A program made the position numbers and the translations under genes. Below, piece after piece: positions 53,970-63,295 of a stretch of 64,000 nt of DNA. The stretch is taken from NCBI GenBank assembly GCA_902478545.1, contig CABSLA010000001.1, forward strand, positions 1-64,000, given 5' to 3'. How positions within the stretch are numbered: position 1 is the stretch's first letter; the number at the start of each line of letters is the position of its first letter. The DNA is from an uncultured Collinsella sp. (GTDB lineage: Bacteria; Actinomycetota; Coriobacteriia; Coriobacteriales; Coriobacteriaceae). The notes under the pieces are model-generated. The model did no database searches, had not been told where the DNA came from, and saw only the letters and a list, made by a program, of their open reading frames with translations.

Positions 53970-54092
53970 CTAAGTGAGTAGACTTTTTTGCAATAGCCAA
54001 GCACAACCCGCATAACCAATACTAAAACCGCAGGTAGAGCCCTTGCGCAAAAGCCATGTGCTCGCGATATTGCAAAAAGTCTACTCACTTAG
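53970..54092. mobile_element. MITE-like element, 123 bp with about 25-bp TIRs
   Basis: The left end begins CTAAGTGAGTAGACTTTT and the right end is its near-perfect inverse, AAAAGTCTACTCACTTAG, continuing inward as GCAATA/TATTGC, with one extra T in the left arm. The interior (74 bases) codes for nothing. The same end sequence appears again at 63988-64000. The T run of the left end may also terminate trmB. No transposase is in the window, so it would need one in trans. Confidence 0.8.
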
Positions 54093-54213
54093 CTGGCAAC
54101 TGCACCAAACGGCTGGGCAGAACGCCCATTTCCTGCATTTTCTTGCCTGCGAACGCATCGATGCGACGCTACGCCATAATAGTTGGCGGACAAACGCGAG
54201 AGAAAGCAACCAC

Positions 54214-56895
54214 ATGGCACAGACCACGACAGACACCACCGCCAGCACCGTTTCCGGCGCCGGAGCCGCCAGCTCATTCTCGGGCGGCACGGGAACCGAA
54301 GCCGAGTTTGGCTCGCTCGGCGCGCTCTCCCCCGCCTGGTGGGAGCCCGAGGATGGTAGCGAGCCCGAGCCATGGCTCACGCCCGATCAGGCCTTCGAAC
54401 GCTTCTTTGAATGGACGAGCAGCCGCGGCATTGAACTGTGGGATCACCAAGAAGAGGCCCTCATGGATCTTGCCGCCGGCGATCACGTCATTTTGGGCAC
54501 ACCGACCGGATCGGGTAAATCGCTTGTCGCGCTGGGCATGCTCTTTATGGGCATGGCGCAGGGCAAGCGCTGCTACTACACGGCTCCTATCAAGGCTCTG
54601 GTCAGCGAAAAGTTCTTCGACCTAGTACAGGTACTCGGCCGCGATAACGTCGGCATGATCACCGGCGATACGCATATCAACACCAAGGCGCCCGTCATCT
54701 GCTGCACGGCAGAGATCCTTGCAAACGACGCACTGCGCGAGGGCGAAGATGCCGATGTTGGCTGCGTCGCCATGGACGAGTTCCACTACTTTGCCGACCC
54801 CGATCGCGGTTGGGCCTGGCAGGTGCCGCTGCTCACCCTACCTCACACGCAATTCATGCTCATGAGCGCCACGCTCGGCGATGTCACCGCGATCGCCGCC
54901 TCGCTCGAGGAACACACCGGTGCTACCTGCGACATGGTCGTCGATGCCCCACGCCCCGTGCCGCTGAGCTACGACTACGTGACGACCTCGCTCGAGGGCA
55001 CAGTCGAGCTCGCGATGCGCCGCGGCGAGGCCCCGCTCTATATCGTGCACTTTAGCCAGGATGCCGCACTTGCGACGGCACAGTCGCTCGCCAATTTTGG
55101 CATCGCCAGCAAGGAGCAGCGCGAAGCCATCAAAGACGCGGCAAAGGGGACGAGCTTCTCGACGGCCTTTGGCAAGATTCTCAAGCGTTTGCTCGGCTGC
55201 GGCGTCGGCGTGCACCACGCCGGTATGCTGCCGCGCTATCGTCTACTGGTCGAACGCTTGGCGCAGCAGGGCCTGCTACCCGTCATTTGCGGCACCGACA
55301 CACTCGGCGTCGGCATCAACGTGCCCATCCACACCGTGGTCCTCACCGCGCTCACCAAGTTCGACGGCTACAAGATGCGTCGCCTGCGCGCCCGCGAGTT
55401 CCATCAAATCGCCGGTCGCGCCGGCCGCTCGGGCTTCGATACCGAGGGTATGGTCATCGCCGAGGCCCCGGAGCACGAGATCGAGAACGCCAAGCTCATG
55501 GCCAAGGCGGGCGACGACCCCAAGAAGCTCCGCAAGATTAAAAAGAAGAAGGCCCCCGAGGGCTTTGTCACCTGGAACAAGCAGACCTTTGAGCGCCTGA
55601 TCGAGACGCAGCCCGAAACGCTCAAGCCGCGCCTTCGCATCACACACTCCATGGTGATTAGCGTGGTCGAGCAGGGCGGCGACGCCCGTGCCCGCGTACA
55701 CGACCTCATCGAGACAAGCCTGCAGACCCCCGAGGAAAAGGCAAAGCTCGAGGTTCGTGCCGACGAAATCTTCGCCACGCTCATCGATTCCGGCGTCGTC
55801 GTTCGCACCGAGGTGCCGCCTGCGTCCGACGCTCCCGCAGATGCCGCAGCGGACATCGACTACGCGCTGACGGTCGATCTGCCCGAGGACTTCGCGCTCG
55901 ACCAGCCGCTCTCGCCGTTTTTGCTTGCCGCGCTGGAGCTACTCGACCCCGAGAGTGAGACCTATACCATGGACCTCATCTCGATGGTCGAGGCTACGCT
56001 CGAGGACCCCAAGCAGGTATTGCGCGCACAGGAGCGCGCCGCACGCGACCGCGCGATGGCCGAAATGAAGGCCGATGGCGTCGAATACGAGGAACGCCTG
56101 GAGCGCATCCAGGATGTCACCTACGAAAAGCCGCTCGAGGACTTGCTCGATGCCGCTTTTGACAAGTACTGCCAGGAAGTGCCCTGGGCAAACGACTACC
56201 AGCTCTCCCCCAAGAGCGTCCTGCGCGATATGCTGGAAAGCGCAAGCGATTTTAAGGGCTATATTCAAAAGCTCGGCATCGCCCGCTCCGAAGGCATTTT
56301 GCTGCGCTACCTGGCAGAGGCTTACCGTTCGCTCGACCGCACCGTACCCATCGAGAAGCGCGACGAGCGTCTGCGCGACATCATTTCGTGGCTCGGCTTT
56401 GTGGTGCGCTCGGTCGACTCGAGCCTGGTGGACGAGTGGGAGAACGCTGGCAACCCCGCTGCACTCGACGCCGCACCGCCACAGGGCATCGACGAGGTCG
56501 TGGCGGACCGTCGCGGCTGCACGCTGCTGGTGCGCAACGCACTCTTCCGCCGCGTGACCCTTGCCGCCCGCGAGCACGTTCGCGACCTGGGCGAACTCGA
56601 CGAGGACTGGGGCATGAGCGAGATCCGCTGGCAAAAGGCGCTCGACGCCTATCATGAGCAACACGAGGAAATCCTCACCAACGGCGACGCCCGCAGCGCC
56701 GCGATGTTTACCATCGACGAGAGCGACGAGAAGACCGATCACGTGTGGCACGTGCACCAGATCTTTGCCGACGAGGATGCCGACCACGACTTTGGCATCA
56801 TGGGCGATGTCAATCTGGACGCCACGCAAGACGGCGGCGAGGTCATCTTCAAGAACTACCGTGTCGGCTTTATCGAGGACCTGCTCGAGGACTAG
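54214..56895 (+). CDS. DEAD/DEAH-box helicase, DUF3516 (Ski2-like)
   Basis: 893 residues. An N-terminal Ser/Gly-rich tail (about 1-45), then SF2 core with Walker A GTPTGSGKS (about 95-103), DEFH box AMDEFHYF (about 186-193), MSATLG, and motif VI QIAGRAGRSG (about 395-404), plus a large C-terminal DUF3516 part. Related actinobacterial proteins are Ski2/Mtr4-like and probably act on RNA, though this is not shown. The ATG at 54214 follows GAGAGAAAG; the frame stays open upstream into the MITE-like element, which I exclude. Confidence 0.88.
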   Translation: MAQTTTDTTASTVSGAGAASSFSGGTGTEAEFGSLGALSPAWWEPEDGSEPEPWLTPDQAFERFFEWTSSRGIELWDHQEEALMDLAAGDHVILGTPTGSGKSLVALGMLFMGMAQGKRCYYTAPIKALVSEKFFDLVQVLGRDNVGMITGDTHINTKAPVICCTAEILANDALREGEDADVGCVAMDEFHYFADPDRGWAWQVPLLTLPHTQFMLMSATLGDVTAIAASLEEHTGATCDMVVDAPRPVPLSYDYVTTSLEGTVELAMRRGEAPLYIVHFSQDAALATAQSLANFGIASKEQREAIKDAAKGTSFSTAFGKILKRLLGCGVGVHHAGMLPRYRLLVERLAQQGLLPVICGTDTLGVGINVPIHTVVLTALTKFDGYKMRRLRAREFHQIAGRAGRSGFDTEGMVIAEAPEHEIENAKLMAKAGDDPKKLRKIKKKKAPEGFVTWNKQTFERLIETQPETLKPRLRITHSMVISVVEQGGDARARVHDLIETSLQTPEEKAKLEVRADEIFATLIDSGVVVRTEVPPASDAPADAAADIDYALTVDLPEDFALDQPLSPFLLAALELLDPESETYTMDLISMVEATLEDPKQVLRAQERAARDRAMAEMKADGVEYEERLERIQDVTYEKPLEDLLDAAFDKYCQEVPWANDYQLSPKSVLRDMLESASDFKGYIQKLGIARSEGILLRYLAEAYRSLDRTVPIEKRDERLRDIISWLGFVVRSVDSSLVDEWENAGNPAALDAAPPQGIDEVVADRRGCTLLVRNALFRRVTLAAREHVRDLGELDEDWGMSEIRWQKALDAYHEQHEEILTNGDARSAAMFTIDESDEKTDHVWHVHQIFADEDADHDFGIMGDVNLDATQDGGEVIFKNYRVGFIEDLLED

Positions 56896-56919
56896 CCGAA
56901 CTTACCGGAACGAAACGAA

Positions 56920-56957
56920 GTGGGGCCGCTGGCAACATCGCCAGCGGCCCCACTTTT
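56920..56957. terminator. Terminator of the DUF3516 helicase gene
   Basis: GTGGGGCCGCTGGC and GCCAGCGGCCCCAC form a perfect 14-bp stem followed by TTTT. Confidence 0.9.
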
Positions 56958-56974
56958 GCGCTATCCGCTATGCC

Positions 56975-58732
56975 CTACTCGGCATCCTCGACCTCATACG
57001 AATCGGCCTCGGCTGGCTCATCATTTGTCTCCGGCGCAGCCCCGCGCGCCTCGTCAAACGCTGCCTTCATGGTCTTGTTGCCCCACGTGAGCTTGCGAAT
57101 GGTAAGATCATCGGCCTTCTTGTTGGCTAGGCGCAGATTGTTCTCGGAGGACAGCAGCGCCTCCTTGGTTTTCTGCAGATGGCTAATCGTCTTGTCGATC
57201 TCATCGATCGCCGTTTGGAACTTGCGGCTCGCGATCTCGTAGTTGCGACCGAAATCATTCTTGAACTTTTCCATCTTGGCTTCGAAGTTCGTGACATCGA
57301 TATTCTGCTGCTTGTACTCCGCCAGCTCCTGCTTATAGCGCAGCGAACCCATGGCGGCGTTGCGGAGAAGTGTAATCATGGGAATAAAGAACTGCGGACG
57401 AATCACGTACATCTTCTCGTAGCGATAGCTCACATCGACTATCCCTGCGTTATAGAGCTCGCTCTCGGGCTCGAGCAGCGTGCAGAGCACCGCGTACTCA
57501 CAGCCTTTTTGGCGACGATCGTGATCGAGTTTCTTAAAGAAGTCCTCGTTTTTATGCTTGGTCGCGGTCTCATCGTTCTCGTTTTTCATCTCGAACATAA
57601 TCGAAATGACCTCGTTGCCGCTCGCGTCGCACTCGCGGAAGATAAAGTCACCCTTGGTGCCCTCGGATGCATCGTTATCTTTCTCGAAGTACGCGTTAGG
57701 AAACGCCGTCATGCGCAGACGGTTGAACTCGGTCTCGCAGTGCTGCTCGAGCGACTCGCCCACCATCTTGGTGGACAGGCGGACCTTCATGTCCTTAAGG
57801 CGCTCAATCTCTTCATCCTTGTAGCGAATCAGGTCATCGCTCGCGCGCTTGGCCTGCGCAAGCTCAAGCTCGTGGGCTGCCTTGGCCTGTTCCTCGCGAG
57901 AATCGCGCACCGCCAGCTCACTCGTGAGCTTTGCGCGGGCCTCATCGCGCTCTCGTTCCGCCGCGGCGACCGCCTCTGACAGGTTCATTTTTGCCCTCAG
58001 CTCCTTCTCGCGCAGCTGGGCACGCAGACCCTCGGCCTCTTGCTCGGACTGAGCCTTTGCGGCGGAAAACTTCTCTTGTACCTTCGCGCGGTAGTCAGCA
58101 AGCGCGCGCTCGCCCTCGCTGCGAGCGGCATCGAGCTCACGCTGCGACTCGGCCGCCGCGGCGGCAAGCGCCATCTCCTGGGCCTTGTCCGCCGCGGCAA
58201 GCTTGGCCTGCAGCTCGGCAATCTGAGCATCACGTGCAGCTAAATCGTTTTGCGCAGCGTTGCGCGCCGCCGACTCGACAAGTTTGGCTTCGTCATCCTT
58301 GCGTCCCAGCTGCGCACGCAAATTGTCGATCTCGCGCTGAAGCTCGGCATTCTCCTTCTGCGCATCCGCACGGGCCTCAACCGCCGCGCGCTGGCTTGCA
58401 CTCTCGCGCTCTGCGACAGCGGCCTCGAGCTTGGCGCGCAGCTCGGCGAGCTCAGCATCGCGCTTGGCGACTTCTTGCGCCAGTTTCTGATCCGCAGTGT
58501 TCTTCTGCTCGACAAGCTGAGCGTTGCGCTGAGACTCTGCCTCCTGCAAAGCAGCCGTCGAACGCGAGCGCTCAAGTTCCAGCGCCTGCTCGCCCTCGCG
58601 CTGGACTGCCTTCACACGCTCATCCAGGTCGCGCGAGAACTCGGCATCGCGCACTTGCTTGACGATATCCGCATAGCCGGACGCATCGACCTTGAAAACT
58701 TCGCCACAATGCGGGCACTTGATCTCGTTCAT
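56975..58732 (-). CDS. DUF2130 coiled-coil protein
   Basis: 585 residues: a start with [10 protein letters not shown] (metal-binding CxxC), a very long Ala/Glu/Arg-rich coiled coil (about 30-330), and the C-terminal DUF2130 domain ([53 protein letters not shown]), whose D/E-x-K pattern resembles the restriction-endonuclease fold. Suggested nuclease or DNA-binding, not proven. The ATG at 58732 follows AAGGAGC; an earlier start would add eight residues. Alone between two terminators. Confidence 0.85.
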   Translation of the reverse strand: MNEIKCPHCGEVFKVDASGYADIVKQVRDAEFSRDLDERVKAVQREGEQALELERSRSTAALQEAESQRNAQLVEQKNTADQKLAQEVAKRDAELAELRAKLEAAVAERESASQRAAVEARADAQKENAELQREIDNLRAQLGRKDDEAKLVESAARNAAQNDLAARDAQIAELQAKLAAADKAQEMALAAAAAESQRELDAARSEGERALADYRAKVQEKFSAAKAQSEQEAEGLRAQLREKELRAKMNLSEAVAAAERERDEARAKLTSELAVRDSREEQAKAAHELELAQAKRASDDLIRYKDEEIERLKDMKVRLSTKMVGESLEQHCETEFNRLRMTAFPNAYFEKDNDASEGTKGDFIFRECDASGNEVISIMFEMKNENDETATKHKNEDFFKKLDHDRRQKGCEYAVLCTLLEPESELYNAGIVDVSYRYEKMYVIRPQFFIPMITLLRNAAMGSLRYKQELAEYKQQNIDVTNFEAKMEKFKNDFGRNYEIASRKFQTAIDEIDKTISHLQKTKEALLSSENNLRLANKKADDLTIRKLTWGNKTMKAAFDEARGAAPETNDEPAEADSYEVEDAE

Positions 58733-58790
58733 AGCAGCTCCTTGCTTGACGCACATTTCAACTGCCTACACTCTACCGCGGCACGCGGAC

Positions 58791-58825
58791 AAAAAAGGCG
58801 CCGCCGCCATAATGGCAACGGCGCC
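58791..58825 (-). terminator. Terminator of the metallophosphatase gene
   Basis: GGCGCCG and CGGCGCC with inner CCAT/ATGG form a strong stem followed on the minus strand by TTTTTT. Confidence 0.85.
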
Positions 58826-58826
58826 A

Positions 58827-58865
58827 GAACCACCACAAAGGTGCCTGTCCCCTTTATGGTGGTTC
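58827..58865. repeat. Inverted repeat with GTCCC-type loop
   Basis: GAACCACCACAAAGG and CCTTTATGGTGGTTC pair over 15 bases with one mismatch around a nine-base loop that contains CTGTCC. It resembles in form the palindrome at 14176-14244. Confidence 0.7.
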
Positions 58866-58870
58866 GAGAA

Positions 58871-59416
58871 TTACAGTCCAAAAAAGCCAAGGATTTGATC
58901 ACGGCTTACGGGCTTGTAGTTGTTGGCATCAAGGCCAACGTCATAGCGAAAGATAGGGCGTTCGCGATCGCGGTTTCGCGCGTTGGTGCGGTCTCCCCTG
59001 CTGTGGATATGCCCGTGCAGCATGATGGCGCCACGCGCCTTGCCATTCCAGCTAAGCATGGGGTAGTGGCTCAGCACCAGGCGATGACCCTTGGCGTAAC
59101 CGGGTGCGACCTCCAGATAATCGCGTACGTCATCCCAGATTTGAGGCGCGTCTGGATCTTCCCAGTCGCCGTCATGGTTACCACGGATGAGCGTCACGTT
59201 CTGGCATTCGATGCGCTCGCGCAGGCGCACCGCCTCCGCTAGGGGCAAACGATAGGTAAAGTCACCCAGAATATAGAGACGGTCGTCCGCAGCCACGCAC
59301 TCATTGATGGCATCGATGACCTTGCGGTTCATCTCCTCGACCGAGCCAAACGGTCGATCCATATCGTGCAGGATATTCGTATCGCCCAGGTGCAGGTCGG
59401 CGGTAAACCACATCAT
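58871..59416 (-). CDS. Calcineurin-like metallophosphatase
   Basis: 181 residues with the metallophosphatase motifs in order: FTADLHLGDTNI (DxH), LYILGDFT (GD), IRGNHDGD (GNHD), LSHYPML (H) and MLHGHIHS (GHxH). The size and the LHLGDTNI start match small single-domain phosphoesterases (YfcE-like in fold) often described only as putative phosphatases. Substrate unknown. Lies upstream of a strong terminator and downstream of the small charged gene, in the same direction. Confidence 0.88.
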   Translation of the reverse strand: MMWFTADLHLGDTNILHDMDRPFGSVEEMNRKVIDAINECVAADDRLYILGDFTYRLPLAEAVRLRERIECQNVTLIRGNHDGDWEDPDAPQIWDDVRDYLEVAPGYAKGHRLVLSHYPMLSWNGKARGAIMLHGHIHSRGDRTNARNRDRERPIFRYDVGLDANNYKPVSRDQILGFFGL

Positions 59417-59482
59417 CGTCTATGCCCTCATTTCGCAACGCGTCTAACACGTGCCTAGTATACAGACGCTTTGGCGCGTCGG

Positions 59483-59662
59483 TTAGCCAAAGAGCCCGCC
59501 GAACAGACCTCGGCGGCGTTTGTCTTTCTTTTTCGACGCGTCACCCTGGGCGCTCTTGTCCTGCCGCTTCTTACGATCCTGCTCCAGTTCATCATCGTCG
59601 AGCAGCATATCCCACTCAAACGGATCATCTGTCAAATCGAACAGGTCATCGTCATCAAACAT
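59483..59662 (-). CDS. Small charged protein with FGG tail
   Basis: 59 residues: a highly acidic N-terminal half (MFDDDDLFDLTDD, LLDDDELEQD), a Lys-rich middle (KKKDKRRR) and a C-terminal GLFGGLFG. Such a tail after a basic stretch often marks membrane-binding or protein-contact ends. AAGGGGG lies close before the ATG, and the gene starts 18 bases after the HIRAN gene stop, so the two likely form a unit. Too short for other evidence; no family known to me. Confidence 0.6.
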   Translation of the reverse strand: MFDDDDLFDLTDDPFEWDMLLDDDELEQDRKKRQDKSAQGDASKKKDKRRRGLFGGLFG

Positions 59663-59679
59663 GGCAGCCCCCTTACCGA

Positions 59680-60006
59680 CTAGCGGGCATCCACCACATA
59701 GAGGCCAACGCGCACCTGGTGCCACGGGCTACGCTCGGGGGCAACCTGCTGCACGCGCGCCTCAAATACGTCCTCGTGGCCGTAATACATCATCAAGGAC
59801 AGCGGGCCGACCTCGTTTCCCGGAACATAACCGAGCTTGGTGTTGCCGTAGTAGATCGCAACTGCCTCGGGGTCATGGGGATTATCGCGCTCGGCACACA
59901 GCGTCAGCTTATCGCCCGCTTTAATATCGCCTAGGACCAAAGCGCCGTCGGCATATTGAAATCCTGCAATATGAAACGACAGAAGCACACGTGAAGGCTC
60001 GTACAT
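59680..60006 (-). CDS. Stand-alone HIRAN domain protein
   Basis: 108 residues that are nearly all one HIRAN domain: FHIAGFQYADGALVLGDIK, LTLCAERDNPHDPEAVAIYY, KLGYVPGNEVGPLS. HIRAN binds 3' DNA ends in the eukaryotic helicase HLTF and is fused to helicases or nucleases in many bacteria; lone copies are common in Gram-positives and their role is unknown. AGGAGC lies before the ATG. Followed by the small charged protein and the phosphatase. Confidence 0.8.
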   Translation of the reverse strand: MYEPSRVLLSFHIAGFQYADGALVLGDIKAGDKLTLCAERDNPHDPEAVAIYYGNTKLGYVPGNEVGPLSLMMYYGHEDVFEARVQQVAPERSPWHQVRVGLYVVDAR

Positions 60007-60241
60007 GGCAGCTCCTCTAACGGCCGGATAAACCGGCGCTTAACCTTATTGAGAAGTCTACGAGCCCGTACGGACACAGATTCACCCGCCCGCACCTTTC
60101 AACCATTTGCCGCAACGCTTGCGAGACAGAGCGCTTGCAGATAAGATAGAGGCACGGATGGCACCCGTTGCAGCGGGTCTTGCCAACTCCGATACACGTT
60201 TTCATCGTGAGAAGTGGCCGTCTTCGCTTACGCGGGGGCGG

Positions 60242-60325
60242 CTATTTCATTCGGCCGATAAACAGGCCGAGTTCGATAGCCGCGATTAACAACGCCAGTA
60301 ACGAAATAACATCGCTTACGTTCAT
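60242..60325 (-). CDS. 27-residue membrane peptide, holin-like toxin candidate
   Basis: MNVSDVISLLALLIAAIELG-LFIGRMK: one hydrophobic helix and a basic end, the size and pattern of holin-like (Hol_Tox) type I toxin peptides. AAGGGA six bases before the ATG is a good ribosome site, and it pairs with CCCTTT immediately upstream (60332-60346, three-base loop), so the site could be hidden in the mRNA, as in known type I toxins. A LexA-type palindrome lies 74 bases upstream (60399-60412). The rest of 60007-60430 holds only short dyads. The gene is too short for homology by eye. Confidence 0.55.
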   Translation of the reverse strand: MNVSDVISLLALLIAAIELGLFIGRMK

Positions 60326-60390
60326 ACCAATTCCCTTCTAAAGGGAGTTGGCCCATCCGTACCCCATAGCAGTAGTCTAACGTAAATGGC

Positions 60391-60426
60391 GGGTAATAGG
60401 AACACTTGTTCGTATTACCCGCGCTC
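60391..60426. promoter_or_regulatory. 34-bp palindrome containing a LexA-type box
   Basis: The core CGAACAAGTGTTCC (minus strand, 60412-60399) fits the Bacillus SOS-box consensus CGAACRNRYGTTYC at every position. It is embedded in longer arms GCGGGTAATA/TATTACCCGC, so the whole can also fold as a 16-bp hairpin at the end of the aldehyde dehydrogenase gene. Which role applies cannot be settled from sequence. Confidence 0.45.
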
Positions 60427-60430
60427 TTTT

Positions 60431-61810
60431 CTAGTGTACAAACATGCGCACGAACTTGTGCTTCCAGCTTGCGTAGGGGGCATAGCGGAATGGCACGTCC
60501 AGCCACGTTGCCTTGTTCACGATGCTCTTCTTGTGGCTAAACGTATCGAAGCTCTCGCGGCCATGGTACTGCCCCATACCGCTCGCACCCATGCCGCCAA
60601 AGCCCATATGGCTCGTAGCCAAGTGCATGATCGTGTCGTTAACGCAGCCGCCGCCAAAGGGCACGTAGCGCACAAAGCGCTGCTGAACCGCGCGATCCTG
60701 ACTAAAGATATACAGGGCCAGCGGCGTCGGACGATTCGTGATGAACGCCTCGGCCTCGTCTAGGCTCTCAAACGTCAGCACCGGCAAGATGGGGCCGAAG
60801 ATTTCCTCCTGCATCACGGCGTCCTCAGGCGCCACGTCGTCTAGGATCGTCGGCTCAATCTTGAGCGACGACTCGCGCGCCGTTCCTCCCAGCACAACCT
60901 TATCGGGGTCGATCAGCCCGCGCACGCGCGCGAAATGCTTGGCGTTGACAATATGACCGTAGTCCTCGTTGTCGAGCGGGTGCTCGCCAAACATGCCACG
61001 GACCTCCTCCTTGATGAGGCACAACAGCTCATCGTGCACGCGCGTATCGACCAGCAGGTAGTCGGGCGCCACGCAGGTCTGCCCCACGTTGAGCCATTTA
61101 CCAAAGGCGATACGCCGTGCCGCGACCTTCAAGTTTGCCGTCGCATCCACGATGCAGGGACTCTTTCCGCCCAGCTCAAGCGTCACGGGCGTAAGGTTTT
61201 TACTTGCGCGCTCCATGACGAGCTTGCCGACCGGAACGCTTCCGGTAAAGAAGATTTTGTCCCAGCATTCATCGAGCAGCGCCTCGTTCTCGGCACGCCC
61301 GCCTTCGACGACCGTTACCAGGCGCGGATCAAATGCTTCCTCGCAAATCTGCCTGAGCACCGCGCTCGAAGCCGGCGCATAGGCACTCGGCTTGATGACC
61401 ACGGTGTTACCCGCAGCGAGCGCGCCGGCGAGCGGCTCGAGCGTCAGCAAAAACGGGTAGTTCCAGGGCGCCATGATCAGCGTGACGCCATAGGGCACGG
61501 CTTGCGTTTTGCACACGCTCACGGCGTTGGCGAGGTCACACGGACGCAGGCGCGGACGACTCCGTCGAGCCACATGCGCAATCTGATGTCGAATCTCGGA
61601 AAGCGACGTGCCGATCTCGCACATATATGCCTCGTCATGCGACTTTCCCAAATCGGTCTTGAGCGCATGGGCAATATCGGCCTCGTGCGCCCGCACCGCA
61701 TCGCGTAAACTCACGAGCGCACGACGTCGAGCATCGACATCAAACGTAGCGTGCATCTTAAAGTAGGCGCGCTGCTCGCCGACGATGCGCGCAATTTCCT
61801 CGGTGTTCAT
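60431..61810 (-). CDS. Aldehyde dehydrogenase (ALDH3-like)
   Basis: 459 residues of the short ALDH class that oxidises aldehydes to acids with NAD(P). Catalytic segments are intact: TPVTLELGGKSPCIVD (Glu, about 210) and NVGQTCVAPDY (Cys, about 244), with APWNYPFLLTLEP for the cofactor. AGGAGGG lies before the ATG. It starts eight bases after the alcohol dehydrogenase stop; together they would link an alcohol to its acid. Substrate unknown. Confidence 0.92.
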   Translation of the reverse strand: MNTEEIARIVGEQRAYFKMHATFDVDARRRALVSLRDAVRAHEADIAHALKTDLGKSHDEAYMCEIGTSLSEIRHQIAHVARRSRPRLRPCDLANAVSVCKTQAVPYGVTLIMAPWNYPFLLTLEPLAGALAAGNTVVIKPSAYAPASSAVLRQICEEAFDPRLVTVVEGGRAENEALLDECWDKIFFTGSVPVGKLVMERASKNLTPVTLELGGKSPCIVDATANLKVAARRIAFGKWLNVGQTCVAPDYLLVDTRVHDELLCLIKEEVRGMFGEHPLDNEDYGHIVNAKHFARVRGLIDPDKVVLGGTARESSLKIEPTILDDVAPEDAVMQEEIFGPILPVLTFESLDEAEAFITNRPTPLALYIFSQDRAVQQRFVRYVPFGGGCVNDTIMHLATSHMGFGGMGASGMGQYHGRESFDTFSHKKSIVNKATWLDVPFRYAPYASWKHKFVRMFVH

Positions 61811-61818
61811 GGACCCTC

Positions 61819-63039
61819 CTAGTTCTCGTCCTCAAACATACCACCTGCAACAACTTCGTACATATGCTCGAGCTCCAGGCGGTCCATTAAAAGAGGAACG
61901 GGGTACAGGGGATTGGCCTCGGCATCGGCATGGGCCGCCATTTGCGGAATATCGGAGCGGCGAATACCCGAGACATATTTGGGGATTCCCAGGGCCTCGT
62001 TCATGCGGTCGACCCAATCGATAAAGGCCTCGGCCGCAAGACTGTCCTGCGCGGTAGCCGGCGCAATGCCCGCCATGCGAGCAAGATCGGCAAGCTTGGG
62101 GGCGGCGGCGTCACCATAAGCGCGAAGCATGTGCGGCAGGATGATCGCGTTGGCCAAGCCATGCGGAATTCCGTATCGGCCGCCCAGACTGTGCGCGATG
62201 GCATGAACATATCCGACATAGGAGCGGGTAAACGCAACGCCCGCCTTATACGCCGCCGAAAGCATATTGCGGCGCGCACGCATGTCCTCGCCATGCTCAT
62301 AGGCCTCGAGCAAATTGTCGCGGATGAGCTGCACCGCCTGTCGCGCCATCTTACGCGTATAGGGCGTGGTGCTTCGCCCGATAAAGGCTTCGACGGCATG
62401 CGTCAGGGCGTCCATGCCCGTCTGCCCCGTAATGGAGGCGGGCAGGCCGCGCGTAAACTCGGGGTCGTGCACCGCAAAGCGCGGAATGAGCACAAAGTCG
62501 TTAATGGGGTATTTATAGTGCGTCTCGTCATCGGTAATTACCGCCGCGAGCGTGACTTCGCTTCCCGTACCGGCGGTAGTGGGAACCGCAATAAGTAGCG
62601 GCAGGAGACGGTGGACACGCAATAGGCCACGCATCTTGTTGATGGGCTTGTTTGGCTGCGCAATGCGCGCCCCCACACCCTTGGCGCAGTCCATGGCTGA
62701 TCCTCCTCCAAAGCCGATAATGGCCCGGCAGTCGTTCTCGCGATACAGCGCCGCCGCTTCCTCCACATTCGAGACCGTGGGGTTCGCACGCGTTTCGGCA
62801 TAGACCGTAACGCCAATCCCCTGAGCCGTAAGCGCACGCTCGAGTGGTGCCGTGAGCCCCAAACGTGCAATACCAGGGTCTGTCACGATAAGGACCTTCT
62901 GGATCGAGCGCTTTTGAAGCACCGCGGGCACATCCTCGGCATGCTCCAAAATGCGCGGCTCGGTATAGGGCAGAATCGGCAATGCAATGCGAAAAACCGT
63001 CTGATATGTTCGGCACCAGGCACGACGGGCTAGATGCAT
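61819..63039 (-). CDS. Iron-containing alcohol dehydrogenase
   Basis: 406 residues of the group III ADH family. GFGGGSAMDCAKGVGARIA (nucleotide site, about 95), VPTTAGTGSEVT, and the metal region MDALTHAVEAFIG, YVHAIAHSLGGRYGIPHGLANAI (iron His) are intact. It interconverts an alcohol and aldehyde with NAD(H). The ATG at 63039 follows AAGGAG; an earlier start would add 27 unlikely residues. First gene of the adh-aldh unit; the AT-rich 63100-63190 stretch is its divergent promoter region shared with rubrerythrin. Confidence 0.92.
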   Translation of the reverse strand: MHLARRAWCRTYQTVFRIALPILPYTEPRILEHAEDVPAVLQKRSIQKVLIVTDPGIARLGLTAPLERALTAQGIGVTVYAETRANPTVSNVEEAAALYRENDCRAIIGFGGGSAMDCAKGVGARIAQPNKPINKMRGLLRVHRLLPLLIAVPTTAGTGSEVTLAAVITDDETHYKYPINDFVLIPRFAVHDPEFTRGLPASITGQTGMDALTHAVEAFIGRSTTPYTRKMARQAVQLIRDNLLEAYEHGEDMRARRNMLSAAYKAGVAFTRSYVGYVHAIAHSLGGRYGIPHGLANAIILPHMLRAYGDAAAPKLADLARMAGIAPATAQDSLAAEAFIDWVDRMNEALGIPKYVSGIRRSDIPQMAAHADAEANPLYPVPLLMDRLELEHMYEVVAGGMFEDEN

Positions 63040-63295
63040 AAAGGAAACTCCTTCATTTGTTGATAGGTCAACATTTGCTCGACCGATTGTACTCAGCGGA
63101 GATCGCAGACGGTATGCCAATCGTTAATCAATCAACATCTTCATATCTCAAAATTGTTTTATTAAAAATCATTCCTAATAGGCTTCACATTTGGTTGCAT
63201 TTATGGATAATAGAACTCGTCAAGACGCACGTCCGGAGAGGGCCCTTACGGGACCGGACGAGCGCACAATCGCCATCGATCGAAAGGATCGAATC

